Shown here piece after piece: positions 55,527 to 63,792 of a stretch of 64,000 nucleotides of DNA. The stretch lies in contig JAIYAN010000015.1 in the NCBI GenBank assembly GCA_027489035.1, forward strand, positions 248,001-312,000, written 5' to 3'. A program made the position numbers and the translations under genes. The number at the start of each line of letters is the position of its first letter. Within the stretch, counting starts at the first letter, position 1. Under the pieces are notes generated by a model that saw nothing but the letters and a program-made list of their open reading frames with translations, made no database searches and was not told the DNA's origin. Source of the DNA: Chitinophagaceae bacterium. Its GTDB lineage: Bacteria; Bacteroidota; Bacteroidia; Chitinophagales; Chitinophagaceae.

Positions 55527-55763
55527 CTATTTCAATGTATTATTGTACAAGCTTTCTATTGTGAAAATCATATCCCAATTTTTCCCCCATACAATATTGC
55601 CTTGGTCTAATTTAAATTTTTTAAATTTTGTAACATCCAGATATTTTTTACAAACAGGATTGCTTTTTATTACGGGCAAAAAATTAATGACATTTATTTT
55701 TTTGTCATCAAATATTAATTCCACCATGTAATTATCAATGTATTTTGCTGATGTTACCTTCAT
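55527..55763 (-). CDS. DUF2442 protein
   Basis: 78 residues with the DUF2442 layout: VTSAKYIDNYMVELIFDDKK, an aromatic/acidic middle, and KLDQGNIVWGKNWDMIFTIE near the end (family: VxWPxGxDLxP). It is one base from the DUF4160 gene. The two families are habitual partners and the pair has been suggested to be a toxin-antitoxin-like module; activity is unproven. Confidence 0.88.
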   Translation of the reverse strand: MKVTSAKYIDNYMVELIFDDKKINVINFLPVIKSNPVCKKYLDVTKFKKFKLDQGNIVWGKNWDMIFTIESLYNNTLK

Positions 55764-55764
55764 G

Positions 55765-56064
55765 TTACTTAATTTTCGTTGTTATCTTCCGGCATTTTGG
55801 CGATTTATGCAATACAAAAAACGCGTGCCATTTTACGGATATTTGCTTATGATATTTATTTATAAATTTTAAACTATCTCTATTCTGTCTTTCGTTTAAT
55901 GGTGATTTTGTTTTCAATTGAATAATATCTACTAATTTCCCATCTTGAAACTCTAAAATATATTTACTCTCGCAATCATCAGATTTAACATGTACATGAA
56001 TTGGAAGATGGTCATTAGAATAGAACAAGAAAATCAATCCGAAATACTCATATATTTTTGGCAT
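55765..56064 (-). CDS. DUF4160 protein
   Basis: 99 residues. The start MPKIYEYFGLIFLFYSNDHL and the HVHVKSDD motif (His/Asp pair) are diagnostic of DUF4160, followed by the usual LKFINKYHKQISVKW helix. First gene of a leftward set with DUF2442 and perhaps the HTH gene. The set has very low G+C and lies between a strong terminator and a T9SS protease, so it may be a small acquired module. Confidence 0.88.
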   Translation of the reverse strand: MPKIYEYFGLIFLFYSNDHLPIHVHVKSDDCESKYILEFQDGKLVDIIQLKTKSPLNERQNRDSLKFINKYHKQISVKWHAFFVLHKSPKCRKITTKIK

Positions 56065-56232
56065 TTCTATTACAAATTTATTGTTTTTTAATAAAAAGAC
56101 AAGTTGATATTCATTTGTTTTTTGTTTTAATAATATTTCACTTTTTGAATTCTAAAAAAAGATTTTTAAAGCAGTTCAAAAAGACAACTTGTTTTTTAAA
56201 TATTTTTTCGAAAGCAGTCAATTTTGCATCAA

Positions 56233-58677
56233 TTACTCCACCATAAACTTATGTGTTGAGCTATTCGAATTACAATTGATTTTCAAAAAGTAGAATCCTT
56301 TTTGCAAGCGGCTAACGTATATCGGTATTGTATTTTTCCCTTGTACCGTATTTGTATTTTTATTAATGATCATTCTTCCCAATTGGTCTAAAACCATTAT
56401 ACGTAAAGGACTTGCATGATTAGTTGTAAAGTCTACATTTACAATTTGATGAGCAGGATTGGGATAAATCGAAACGCTTGAATTGTCATTGCTTAAATTG
56501 TATTTGAAATTGGTCGATCCTGTACTAATATTTAAATTATAACAACTGGATGCATTAAATCCATTTGAACTACCTAAAACAGAAAGGTCGTCAATCCGCC
56601 AGTTTGCTGTATTTGCAATGTTTGAACCCGTTCCATTATAGCCATAAATTCGGAATGTTATAGCAGTTCCTATAGCTGCAGAAATATTCACACTATTCAA
56701 TTTTAAAGCCCATGCTGATGTATTGGTTAAAGTTCCTGTTGCGATAGTTGTCGTGTAATTATCTATACTGCTTCTAATTGCGTATGCTTTAGGTCCTGTG
56801 CTTGTTGATCTAGAACCAAAATTTATTCCAGTAATAGAAATTGAGTTTCCTATATTGGGCGTAATGGTAAATTGAAAATACGCGCTGCCAGATGCGGCTG
56901 TATTTAAAGTTCCAATTCGTGACGCAGCTCCCGCATTGAAAGTTCCCGAAGCGCCTGTGTATGATGATGAAGCAGAAGCATTTGTTATCAAAGTTGTAGT
57001 TCCATTGTTGTTGCCTGTTGTTATTGGTGAAACACTAATTTTAGCTGTTGGTACTATTGCAGATGAAGTTCCAATTGAAAAATTATACGCTGCCAAATTC
57101 AAATAATTAAAGCCATTCACTTTTACAAAATACTTTCTTGCCAAGGTTGTGTTTGCAATGATTTGTTCTGCTGTGGTTGATGTATTTGATGCGCTTCCGA
57201 TTACATTTAAAAGCGAATCGTATAGTACCACATCATAATCAGCAGCGAGATCGGAAAGGTTTATTTTGACATTTGTATTTGGGGCTGTTGTTCTAAAATT
57301 ATACCAATCTGCATCTGATGCTGTGTTTATCAAACCAGTTATAGAATTATTTATAGGAATCGTTTTTGATGTTCCTGATGTATTGTTAGGTTCGTAAACA
57401 TCTGAGCATCCACTTGAAGCTATGGTGGCAAAGTTTGTTGAATTGCTAAACGAACTTATTCCTGATGCGCATACTGTTTGAACTTGATATTCATAAATCG
57501 TTGATGGTGTTAATCCAGATAAAACGATATTGTTTGTCGTGCTAGAAGTTATTACCCAGTTGGTTGTCCCTGTTTTTCTATATTGAATATTATAACTTAC
57601 TGCTCCAGTTGATACTGCCCAACCCAAAGAAGCAGTTGTTGAAGAATATGATGCTGCAAATAAACCGGTTGGTACATTACATGTTGCAACAGGTGTGCAT
57701 CCCAATGAAGTGGTTAAACTAGAACGCGCTCCACCAGAAGCAAACAATGCATTCATTCTGGTGGTTTGTCCCGCAGTAAACATATTCATACATGCATCAT
57801 TGGTGTAGTCCATATAATTCATATACATATCTCCGTTAGCTCCGTTACTGCAAGTAATATGTGGAAAAGCAGGACAACCGGAATTCGAGGTTTGTTGTGT
57901 GGGCGTGTCATTTACAAAATCATCACCGCAATTGGCATCACCCCAAATATGACGAAGGTTTAGCCAATGACCAACTTCATGCGTAGCGGTTCGTCCCAAA
58001 TGATAGGGCGTTGCAGTTCCCGGAGAATTCATACTGCCAACAGAAGAATAAAGTAATACAACACCATCCGTTGCATTTGCTCCGCCAGGAAATTGAGCAT
58101 AACCCAATAGTCCATTTCCTAAATTGCAAGACCAAATATTTAAATAACTATTTGCGGGCCAAGCATTATTTCCACCTGAAGCGGTGTATTTTACTTTGTC
58201 ATCGAAATTGAATGTAGTAACGGTAGTTGCTTTATGAATAATTCCTGTGGTAGCAGCGCCGTTTGGGTCACGTTGTGCCAAACAAAACTGAATTTTTGTA
58301 TCGGCAGCGAAATTTCTAAACACTGCAGGAATTAAATTAGTGTCTCTGTTGAGTTTTGCAAAATCAAGATTTAGCTGATTGAGTTGTTCGATACATTTTG
58401 CATCCGTAATGTTTTCTGCTGTTGTGGCATAAATCACATGAAACACAACGGGAATGGTTACTACGGCAGCGGAGGTTTTGTTAAGATTGGCGTTTTTAAC
58501 AAAGTTTGCCGTTTGAGCCTCAATCAAATCCATTTTAGATTTTAACGTTGGATCTTGTAATTGCTGTTTTTTTAAATGTTCCATAGTACCGCAATTTCTG
58601 GTAGTATTGGATTGCGCCACAAGGCTTGAAACAAATGTCATTGCTGACAAAAAAGAAAGGAATAAATGTTTTTTCAT
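56233..58677 (-). CDS. Secreted M43 (pappalysin-like) metalloprotease with FN3, PPC and T9SS type A domains
   Basis: 814 residues. Signal peptide, propeptide with RNCGTMEHL, then a zinc protease domain with TATHEVGHWLNLRHIWGD (HExxHxxNxxH; the usual Gly is Asn) and the Met-turn YMNYMDYTNDACMNMFT. Next an FN3 domain (about 330-415), a pre-peptidase C-terminal domain (about 420-540; YEPNNTSGTSKTI), a jelly-roll segment, and a type A sorting domain (SIYPNPAHQIVNVDF to end). Exported through T9SS, acting outside the cell, probably in nutrient acquisition. Confidence 0.94.
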   Translation of the reverse strand: MKKHLFLSFLSAMTFVSSLVAQSNTTRNCGTMEHLKKQQLQDPTLKSKMDLIEAQTANFVKNANLNKTSAAVVTIPVVFHVIYATTAENITDAKCIEQLNQLNLDFAKLNRDTNLIPAVFRNFAADTKIQFCLAQRDPNGAATTGIIHKATTVTTFNFDDKVKYTASGGNNAWPANSYLNIWSCNLGNGLLGYAQFPGGANATDGVVLLYSSVGSMNSPGTATPYHLGRTATHEVGHWLNLRHIWGDANCGDDFVNDTPTQQTSNSGCPAFPHITCSNGANGDMYMNYMDYTNDACMNMFTAGQTTRMNALFASGGARSSLTTSLGCTPVATCNVPTGLFAASYSSTTASLGWAVSTGAVSYNIQYRKTGTTNWVITSSTTNNIVLSGLTPSTIYEYQVQTVCASGISSFSNSTNFATIASSGCSDVYEPNNTSGTSKTIPINNSITGLINTASDADWYNFRTTAPNTNVKINLSDLAADYDVVLYDSLLNVIGSASNTSTTAEQIIANTTLARKYFVKVNGFNYLNLAAYNFSIGTSSAIVPTAKISVSPITTGNNNGTTTLITNASASSSYTGASGTFNAGAASRIGTLNTAASGSAYFQFTITPNIGNSISITGINFGSRSTSTGPKAYAIRSSIDNYTTTIATGTLTNTSAWALKLNSVNISAAIGTAITFRIYGYNGTGSNIANTANWRIDDLSVLGSSNGFNASSCYNLNISTGSTNFKYNLSNDNSSVSIYPNPAHQIVNVDFTTNHASPLRIMVLDQLGRMIINKNTNTVQGKNTIPIYVSRLQKGFYFLKINCNSNSSTHKFMVE

Positions 58678-58954
58678 AATGTTTTTTTAGGGCCACAAAG
58701 TAGAATGGATAATAAAAAACGAGATGAAAAAACGCTGATGTTTGTTTAGTTAGAGTGAAGTTTGTTTAGGGGGGAGAGGTTATTGAGGTTTGTGAGGTTT
58801 GAGATGTTTTAGAAGGGGTTTAAAATTTTCAACCAAAACAAAGAGGAAGGGTTAAATAACAAATAAGGAATTAAAAATAAAGAATAAGGAATTGGAATTT
58901 GTTTCAACATTAGGGTCCAATATTTTGCAATTTCTATATTAACGACATTTGCAA
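58678..58954. other. First part of a 775-bp gene-free region
   Basis: No gene seen. It holds degenerate words such as GAGGTTTGTGAGGTTTGAG (58788-58806) and AATAAGGAATT (58861-58896, twice). The remainder of the gap contains palindromes, a 9-bp tandem array and the rpmI leader, described separately. Confidence 0.6.
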
Positions 58955-58985
58955 TAGTCCACGGTTTCAACCGTGGGGGAGGGTA
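58955..58985. repeat. Palindrome, CACGGTT-AACCGTG family (second copy)
   Basis: CCACGGTT and AACCGTGG (58959-58976) flank a TC loop, with ATAG before and GGTAA after, as at 28785-28818 behind infC. Outer arms are less well kept than in the first copy. Confidence 0.75.
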
Positions 58986-59004
58986 ATTATATTTATTAAT
59001 TTTA

Positions 59005-59087
59005 ACACCGGTTAAAAACCAGAAATTTAAAATACAGGGTTTTATTGTATTTGAAAACCATTTACAGACACCGGTTACAAACCGGTG
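59005..59087. repeat. Two CACCGGTT palindromes, one decayed
   Basis: 59069-59087 is a perfect 8-bp-arm palindrome, CACCGGTT-ACA-AACCGGTG. 59006-59020 has the left arm and only the first bases of the right arm, so it is a decayed copy. The GGTT-loop-AACC core is shared with the neighbouring CACGGTT family. Confidence 0.7.
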
Positions 59088-59191
59088 CCATTATTGGCCG
59101 CAAAGTCGCAAAGCTTTTTTGATTAGAAGAATTTGCTAATAAATGGAATACAATCTACCTTTTGAACCCATTGGACTTATTGAACCTTTTA

Positions 59192-59297
59192 AACCTCACA
59201 AACCTCACAAACTTCACAAACTTCACAAACTTCACAAACCTCTCAAGCCTCTCAAGCCTCTCAAGCCTCTCAAACCTCTCAAACCTCAAAAACCTCT
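59192..59297 (+). repeat. Eleven 9-bp tandem units (AACNTCNCA type)
   Basis: Units in order: two AACCTCACA, three AACTTCACA, one AACCTCTCA, three AGCCTCTCA, one AACCTCTCA, one AACCTCAAA, then a partial unit. Because 9 is a multiple of 3 the array keeps two frames open and produces spurious Pro-Leu-Lys-type peptides. Preceded by similar looser words from 59164. Confidence 0.9.
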
Positions 59298-59349
59298 ATC
59301 TTTTCAAAAAAAACTCCCCAATAATACCAGAATTCCCAACCCAATACCC

Positions 59350-59357
59350 TATATTTG
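59350..59357 (+). promoter_or_regulatory. -7 box ahead of rpmI-rplT
   Basis: TATATTTG matches TAnnTTTG; it would start transcription near 59363, giving a leader of about 90 bases before rpmI. No -33 TTG is visible. Confidence 0.5.
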
Positions 59358-59362
59358 CGCTC

Positions 59363-59452
59363 CGAAATGAAAATTTCGACATTTCCCACAAGGCTCCATA
59401 AGTTTCCGTCTGTTCGGAACGCCAGCAGGGAGTAACGAATAAAAGTTATAAA
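59363..59452 (+). promoter_or_regulatory. Structured leader of rpmI-rplT, possible L20 autoregulatory element
   Basis: Two hairpins are visible: CGAAAT-GAAA-ATTTCG (59363-59378) and TTCCG-TCTGTT-CGGAA (59404-59419), followed by GCCAGCAGGGAGTAACG (59421-59437). L20 controls its own operon through leader RNA in other bacteria. No match to a named leader family can be shown by eye. Confidence 0.4.
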
Positions 59453-59650
59453 ATGCCAAAGGTTAAAACCAACAGTAGCGCAAAAAAGCGCTTCAAAGTT
59501 ACCGGTTCAGGTAAAATTACATTTCAAAAAGCGTTCAAAAGACACATCCTTACAAAAAAATCAACAAAGCGTAAACGTAATATGCGTATCGACGGTACCG
59601 TTGCTGATTCAAACATGCGTTTTGTAAAACGTTTATTGGGAATGAAATAA
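59453..59650 (+). CDS. rpmI: 50S ribosomal protein L35
   Basis: 65 residues, the normal size, with the basic signature [19 protein letters not shown] and [11 protein letters not shown]. First gene of the rpmI-rplT pair; infC, its usual upstream neighbour, is at 28 kb. Confidence 0.97.
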   Translation: MPKVKTNSSAKKRFKVTGSGKITFQKAFKRHILTKKSTKRKRNMRIDGTVADSNMRFVKRLLGMK

Positions 59651-59700
59651 TATCCCATTGTAATTTTCATCAAACCATTAACTTTTTAAAAAATTAAAAT

Positions 59701-60045
59701 ATGCCACGTTCAGTAAATGCAGTAGCCAGTAGAGCTCGCAGAAAAAGAATTTTAAAAGCCGCTAAAGGATATTACGGCAAACGTAAAAATGTATATACCG
59801 TTGCGAAAAACGTAATGGAGAAAGGTTTAACATACGCTTATGTTGGCCGTAAATTAAAGAAGCGTGAATATCGCACATTATGGATTGCTCGTATCAACGC
59901 TGCAGTTCGTGCAGAAGGTATGACTTACAGCGTATTCATCAACAGATTGGCTCAAAAGAACATCGATTTGAATCGTAAAGTATTGGCTGATCTAGCTATG
60001 AACGAACCAGAATCGTTCAAAAAATTAGTAGACTCAGTTAAGTAA
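59701..60045 (+). CDS. rplT: 50S ribosomal protein L20
   Basis: 114 residues. Basic N-terminal extension [20 protein letters not shown] and [20 protein letters not shown] are typical. It binds 23S rRNA early in assembly and, in other bacteria, represses its own operon. 50 bp after rpmI, followed by a strong terminator. Confidence 0.98.
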   Translation: MPRSVNAVASRARRKRILKAAKGYYGKRKNVYTVAKNVMEKGLTYAYVGRKLKKREYRTLWIARINAAVRAEGMTYSVFINRLAQKNIDLNRKVLADLAMNEPESFKKLVDSVK

Positions 60046-60065
60046 TATTTATACGTTAACTTTTT

Positions 60066-60103
60066 TAAATCCGGATGCATGATTGTATCCGGATTTTATT
60101 TTT
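60066..60103 (+). terminator. Rho-independent terminator of rpmI-rplT
   Basis: AAATCCGGAT and ATCCGGATTT form a perfect 10-bp stem with a 10-nt loop and a following T-rich tail. Confidence 0.9.
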
Positions 60104-60165
60104 AACCCAGATTTTGATTTGGAAATTTCGCTTGTAAAATCTAGGGTAATTCAACACGCATTTGA

Positions 60166-60173
60166 TATCTTTG
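60166..60173 (+). promoter_or_regulatory. -7 box ahead of the arginine decarboxylase gene
   Basis: TATCTTTG, 20 bp before an in-frame TTG and 44 bp before the ATG at 60217. It supports the ATG as start. Confidence 0.45.
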
Positions 60174-60216
60174 CCAATAAAAATTTACGCCCTTGTCTAG
60201 AATCCTTAATGATGGA

Positions 60217-61614
60217 ATGAATAACACGTACAAAGATCTGGTTGATCAAACATTTAATTTCCCTCAACCTGATTATAAATTAGTAAGTGATTATCTACAA
60301 TATAATAATCAGGATATTAAAGCCTTGATTGATAAATATGGCACGCCGCTTAAATTGAGCTACCTTCCAAAAATTGGCATGCAAATCAAAAAGGCAAAAG
60401 ATATGTTTGCTGCTGCGTTTAAAAAACATAAGTACACAGGTAAATACAATTATTGTTACTGTACCAAAAGTTCACACTTCTCTTTTGTAGTGGAAGAGGC
60501 CTTGAAAAACGATATTCATCTCGAAACATCGTATGCCTATGATATTGATATCATTAAGAAACTATACGAAAAGAAAAAAATAAACAAAGACATTTTTATC
60601 ATCTGTAATGGGTATAAACAAAAGCCTTATACACAGCGTATCGCAGGATTGATTAACAGCGGATTTAAAAACGTTGTTCCTATTTTAGATAATAAAGAAG
60701 AATTAAAAGCATATATCAAATCGGTAAAAGCGCCATTCAATTTAGGGATTCGTGTGGCAGCTGAAGAAGAACCTAATTTCCCTTTTTATACATCTCGTTT
60801 GGGCATTAGAGCTAAAGATATTTTGGAGTTTTATGTAGATAAAATTGAAGGAAATGAGCATCGTTTTCAATTGAAAATGTTGCACATATTTTTGAATAAA
60901 GGTATAAAAGATGATATCTATTATTGGAGTGAATTAAATAAAGTAATCAACCTCTATTGCCAATTAAAAAAGATTTGTCCAGAATTGGATTCAATCAATA
61001 TCGGTGGTGGATTCCCAATCAAACACTCACTTGGTTTTGAGTACGATTATCAATTCATGATCAATGAAATTGTTAGGAATATTAAAGTGGCGTGTACCAG
61101 AAATAAAGTACCGATGCCAAATATCTTTACAGAATTTGGTAGCTATACCGTAGGGGAGAGTATGGCGCACATTTACAGTGTAATCGGACAAAAAATGCAG
61201 AATGACCGTGAAACTTGGTATATGATTGATTCGTCTTTCATCACTACTTTACCTGATACATGGGGAATTGGAGAGAAATTTTTGATGTTGCCGATCAATA
61301 AATGGGACAATGAATATCATCGGGTAGTTTTGGGCGGTATCACCTGCGATAGCCATGATTATTACGATTCGGAGGAGCATATCAATGAGGTGTTTCTGCC
61401 TAAATTAGGTGATGACCCCGAACCATTGTATGTTGGATTTTTCCATACCGGTGCATACCAAGATCAAATCAGTGGTTACGGAGGTATAAAACATTGTATG
61501 ATTCCATCTCCCAAACACATCATTATCGGACATGATAAAAACGGTAAGTTGGTAGATTGGGTTTACGCAAAAGAACAAACGGCTCAAAGTATGTTGAAGA
61601 TTTTGGGGTACTAG
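60217..61614 (+). CDS. speA: Arginine decarboxylase, PLP-dependent fold type III
   Basis: 465 residues. Alanine-racemase-type barrel with the PLP lysine in KYNYCYCTKSSHFSFV, a Gly-rich phosphate loop SINIGGGFPIKHSL and the C-terminal substrate Cys region LGGITCDSHDYYD. Sequence style matches the short arginine decarboxylases of Bacteroidota (about 465 residues) used for polyamine synthesis; other substrates such as diaminopimelate cannot be fully excluded. An in-frame TTG at 60193 is an alternative start. Confidence 0.88.
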   Translation: MNNTYKDLVDQTFNFPQPDYKLVSDYLQYNNQDIKALIDKYGTPLKLSYLPKIGMQIKKAKDMFAAAFKKHKYTGKYNYCYCTKSSHFSFVVEEALKNDIHLETSYAYDIDIIKKLYEKKKINKDIFIICNGYKQKPYTQRIAGLINSGFKNVVPILDNKEELKAYIKSVKAPFNLGIRVAAEEEPNFPFYTSRLGIRAKDILEFYVDKIEGNEHRFQLKMLHIFLNKGIKDDIYYWSELNKVINLYCQLKKICPELDSINIGGGFPIKHSLGFEYDYQFMINEIVRNIKVACTRNKVPMPNIFTEFGSYTVGESMAHIYSVIGQKMQNDRETWYMIDSSFITTLPDTWGIGEKFLMLPINKWDNEYHRVVLGGITCDSHDYYDSEEHINEVFLPKLGDDPEPLYVGFFHTGAYQDQISGYGGIKHCMIPSPKHIIIGHDKNGKLVDWVYAKEQTAQSMLKILGY

Positions 61615-61648
61615 AGGAAGCAGTAAGTTCCAAAAATAAACAGTAAAC

Positions 61649-61788
61649 AAAAAAAGTTTAATTCGCTTCGCTTGTTTAACAGTTTAAGGGTTTAATGGTG
61701 GAAGTACATTCCCTTGCGGCCTTTGTACCTTTGCTAGCTTTGCGCGAAACAAACAATAAAAAAAGTTTAATTCGCTTCGCTGGTTTAA
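61649..61788 (+). repeat. 31-bp direct repeat pair in the gap before the bacilliredoxin gene
   Basis: 61649-61679 and 61758-61788 are identical except for one base (AAGTTTAATTCGCTTCGCT core, then T or G, then GTTTAA). Between and after them are degenerate words (CTTTGTACCTTTGC, GTTTAATGGTTTAAGG). No gene is seen in 61615-61994. Confidence 0.85.
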
Positions 61789-61904
61789 TTGTTTAATGGT
61801 TTAAGGTAAGATTCATTTTCGCCTTGAATCCTTACAACTTTTCGAACTTTGAGTGATACAAAATAAACAACACCAAACACCAAACAAAAAACAACAAATC
61901 ATAT

Positions 61905-61990
61905 ACAACCATTAAACCATTAAACCATTTAACCCTTAAACCATTAAACCTTAAACCATTAAACCTTAAACCATTAAACCTTAAACCTTA
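61905..61990 (+). repeat. Mixed 7/8-bp tandem array (ACCATTAA and ACCTTAA) abutting a start codon
   Basis: About eleven units: repeated ACCATTAA alternating with ACCTTAA, plus one CCCTTAA and one 9-bp ACCATTTAA. The array ends four or five bases before the ATG at 61995. Just upstream (61870-61885) are two CACCAAA units like those ahead of trmN6. Confidence 0.88.
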
Positions 61991-61994
61991 TCGT

Positions 61995-62411
61995 ATGTAT
62001 CCAGCAGAGATTGTAATACCAATGAAAGAAGAGTTAACCGAAAACGGTTTTCAAGAATTATTAAGTCCAGAAGATGTAGAAAATGTATTGTCTACCGAAG
62101 GAACAACTTTAGTGATGATTAACTCCGTTTGCGGTTGTAGCGCAGGTACCGCTAGACCAGGTGTATTGATGGCAGTTCAACATGCAGCAAAAAAACCAAC
62201 GAATATCACCACTACTTTTGCAGGTTTTGATATTGCAGCAGTTAATCAAGTAAGACAACATCTTATGCCTTATCCACCTTCTTCACCAGCAATTGCTTTG
62301 TTTAAAAATGGACAATTGGTTCATTTTATTGAAAGACATAACATAGAAGGCAGAAGTGCACAAATGATTGCGGAAAACTTAATGGGCGCATTTGACACAC
62401 ATTGCAATTAA
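61995..62411 (+). CDS. BrxA/BrxB-family bacilliredoxin
   Basis: 138 residues with the family's CGC redox motif in MINSVCGCSAGTARPGVLMA and the block LMPYPPSSPAIALFKNGQLV. In Bacilli these proteins remove bacillithiol from proteins; presence here suggests the cell makes bacillithiol or a similar thiol. Followed by lgt after 41 bp. Confidence 0.93.
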   Translation: MYPAEIVIPMKEELTENGFQELLSPEDVENVLSTEGTTLVMINSVCGCSAGTARPGVLMAVQHAAKKPTNITTTFAGFDIAAVNQVRQHLMPYPPSSPAIALFKNGQLVHFIERHNIEGRSAQMIAENLMGAFDTHCN

Positions 62412-62452
62412 TTTTATTGTTATCTTTCTAAATCATTAAACCTTGATATCGC

Positions 62453-63775
62453 ATGTATCCCAATTTGTATTATGTTTTTAAAGATTGGTTTGGAGTAGAA
62501 TGGCATAGCTTAAGCTTTTTAAACACGTTTGGTTTAATGGTTGCTGTTGCTTTTTTAGTAGCCGCATGGGTGCTTACAGCAGAACTAAAAAGAAAAGAAA
62601 AACTTGGGTTGCTGTTACCAAAAGAAGAAACAATTGAGGTAGGTAAGCCAGCAGGTATAACTGAATTATTAACCAATGGTTTACTTGGATTCATTTTTGG
62701 GTATAAAGTTGGTGGAATATTTTTAAGCAAACCTACTGAAATATCTCCCCAAGAATACATATTTTCTAGTCAAGGTAATGTACTTACAGGCTTAGCTTTA
62801 GGTGCATTTTTGCTTTATTTGAAATGGAGTGAAAAAAACAAACAAAAACTTGCTTCTCCAGAAAAACGCGTCATAAGGGTTTGGCCGCACGATAGAGTAG
62901 GCGACATCATTGTTCTTGGTTTGATATTTGGGATTTTAGGGGCGAAGCTTTTCGATAATTTAGAACATTGGGATGAGTTTTGGGAAAGCCCAATTCAGCA
63001 TCTTTTCTCGCAAAGCGGACTTACTTTTTATGGAGGTTTGATTTTAGCTACCATTGCTATTCTAACTTATGCTTACCAAAAGCGCATCAAACTTAAACAT
63101 TTGATGGACGCTGCTGCACCAGCATTAATGATCGCCTATGCCATTGGTCGAATCGGTTGTCATGTTTCTGGAGATGGCGATTGGGGTATTTATAACAGTG
63201 CTTATGTGAATGATGCAAATGGGAAGGTCACAATTGCAAAGTCAGGTGATTTTGAGCAAATGCTTGATAGGGATTCAACCTATTTTCTAAAAGGCATGCT
63301 AATTGAAGGTAACAATCAAATTTATGTTACTGATAGGGTTTATCCTTCTTTAAAAGATGTACCACACAAATCTGTAAAAGGGCCTTCATTTTTACCAACT
63401 TTTTTGTTCGCCAATAACTACGCCCAAAATGTAAATAAAGATGGGGTTTTAATGCCAAATATCACAGATGAACACAATCGGGTGTTGCCTTCGCCGGTAT
63501 TTCCAACCCCTTTATATGAAACTATTATTTGCAGTGTTTTATTCTTAATCATGTGGTTGAACAGAAAGAAGATAAAAACGCCATATTTTATGTTTGGCTT
63601 ATATCTTTTACTCAATGGAACAGAGAGGTACCTCATCGAAATGATGCGCGTAAACATCAGGTACAAATATCAACTTACACAAGCCGAAATAATCGCCCTT
63701 GCCTTAATTGGTATAGGGGTATTATTGATGTTATTTGCGAAAAAACTAAATCCCAAACCAGAAATAAATTCTTGA
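62453..63775 (+). CDS. lgt: Prolipoprotein diacylglyceryl transferase
   Basis: 440 residues, seven membrane helices. Signature region YAIGRIGCHVSGDGDWGIYN (about 225-245) and SGLTFYGGLILA. It transfers diacylglycerol from phosphatidylglycerol to lipobox cysteines. Longer than the ~280-residue enterobacterial form because of a polar insertion of ~75 residues after helix 5-6 (about 250-325) and a longer N-terminal loop, as usual for Bacteroidota. It would process the lipoproteins at 20.9, 30.2 and 51.4 kb. Confidence 0.93.
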   Translation: MYPNLYYVFKDWFGVEWHSLSFLNTFGLMVAVAFLVAAWVLTAELKRKEKLGLLLPKEETIEVGKPAGITELLTNGLLGFIFGYKVGGIFLSKPTEISPQEYIFSSQGNVLTGLALGAFLLYLKWSEKNKQKLASPEKRVIRVWPHDRVGDIIVLGLIFGILGAKLFDNLEHWDEFWESPIQHLFSQSGLTFYGGLILATIAILTYAYQKRIKLKHLMDAAAPALMIAYAIGRIGCHVSGDGDWGIYNSAYVNDANGKVTIAKSGDFEQMLDRDSTYFLKGMLIEGNNQIYVTDRVYPSLKDVPHKSVKGPSFLPTFLFANNYAQNVNKDGVLMPNITDEHNRVLPSPVFPTPLYETIICSVLFLIMWLNRKKIKTPYFMFGLYLLLNGTERYLIEMMRVNIRYKYQLTQAEIIALALIGIGVLLMLFAKKLNPKPEINS

Positions 63776-63792
63776 TCATAAAATAAAAAACT

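Noticed and set aside
54983..56232. Mobile element around the HTH-DUF2442-DUF4160 genes
   Set aside because: No transposase, integrase or terminal repeats seen; only the gene types hint at transfer.
59143..59401. Two overlapping open frames with HKPLKPLKPLK and TNFTNFTNFT repeats
   Set aside because: They are translations of the 9-bp array, open only because the unit is a multiple of three.
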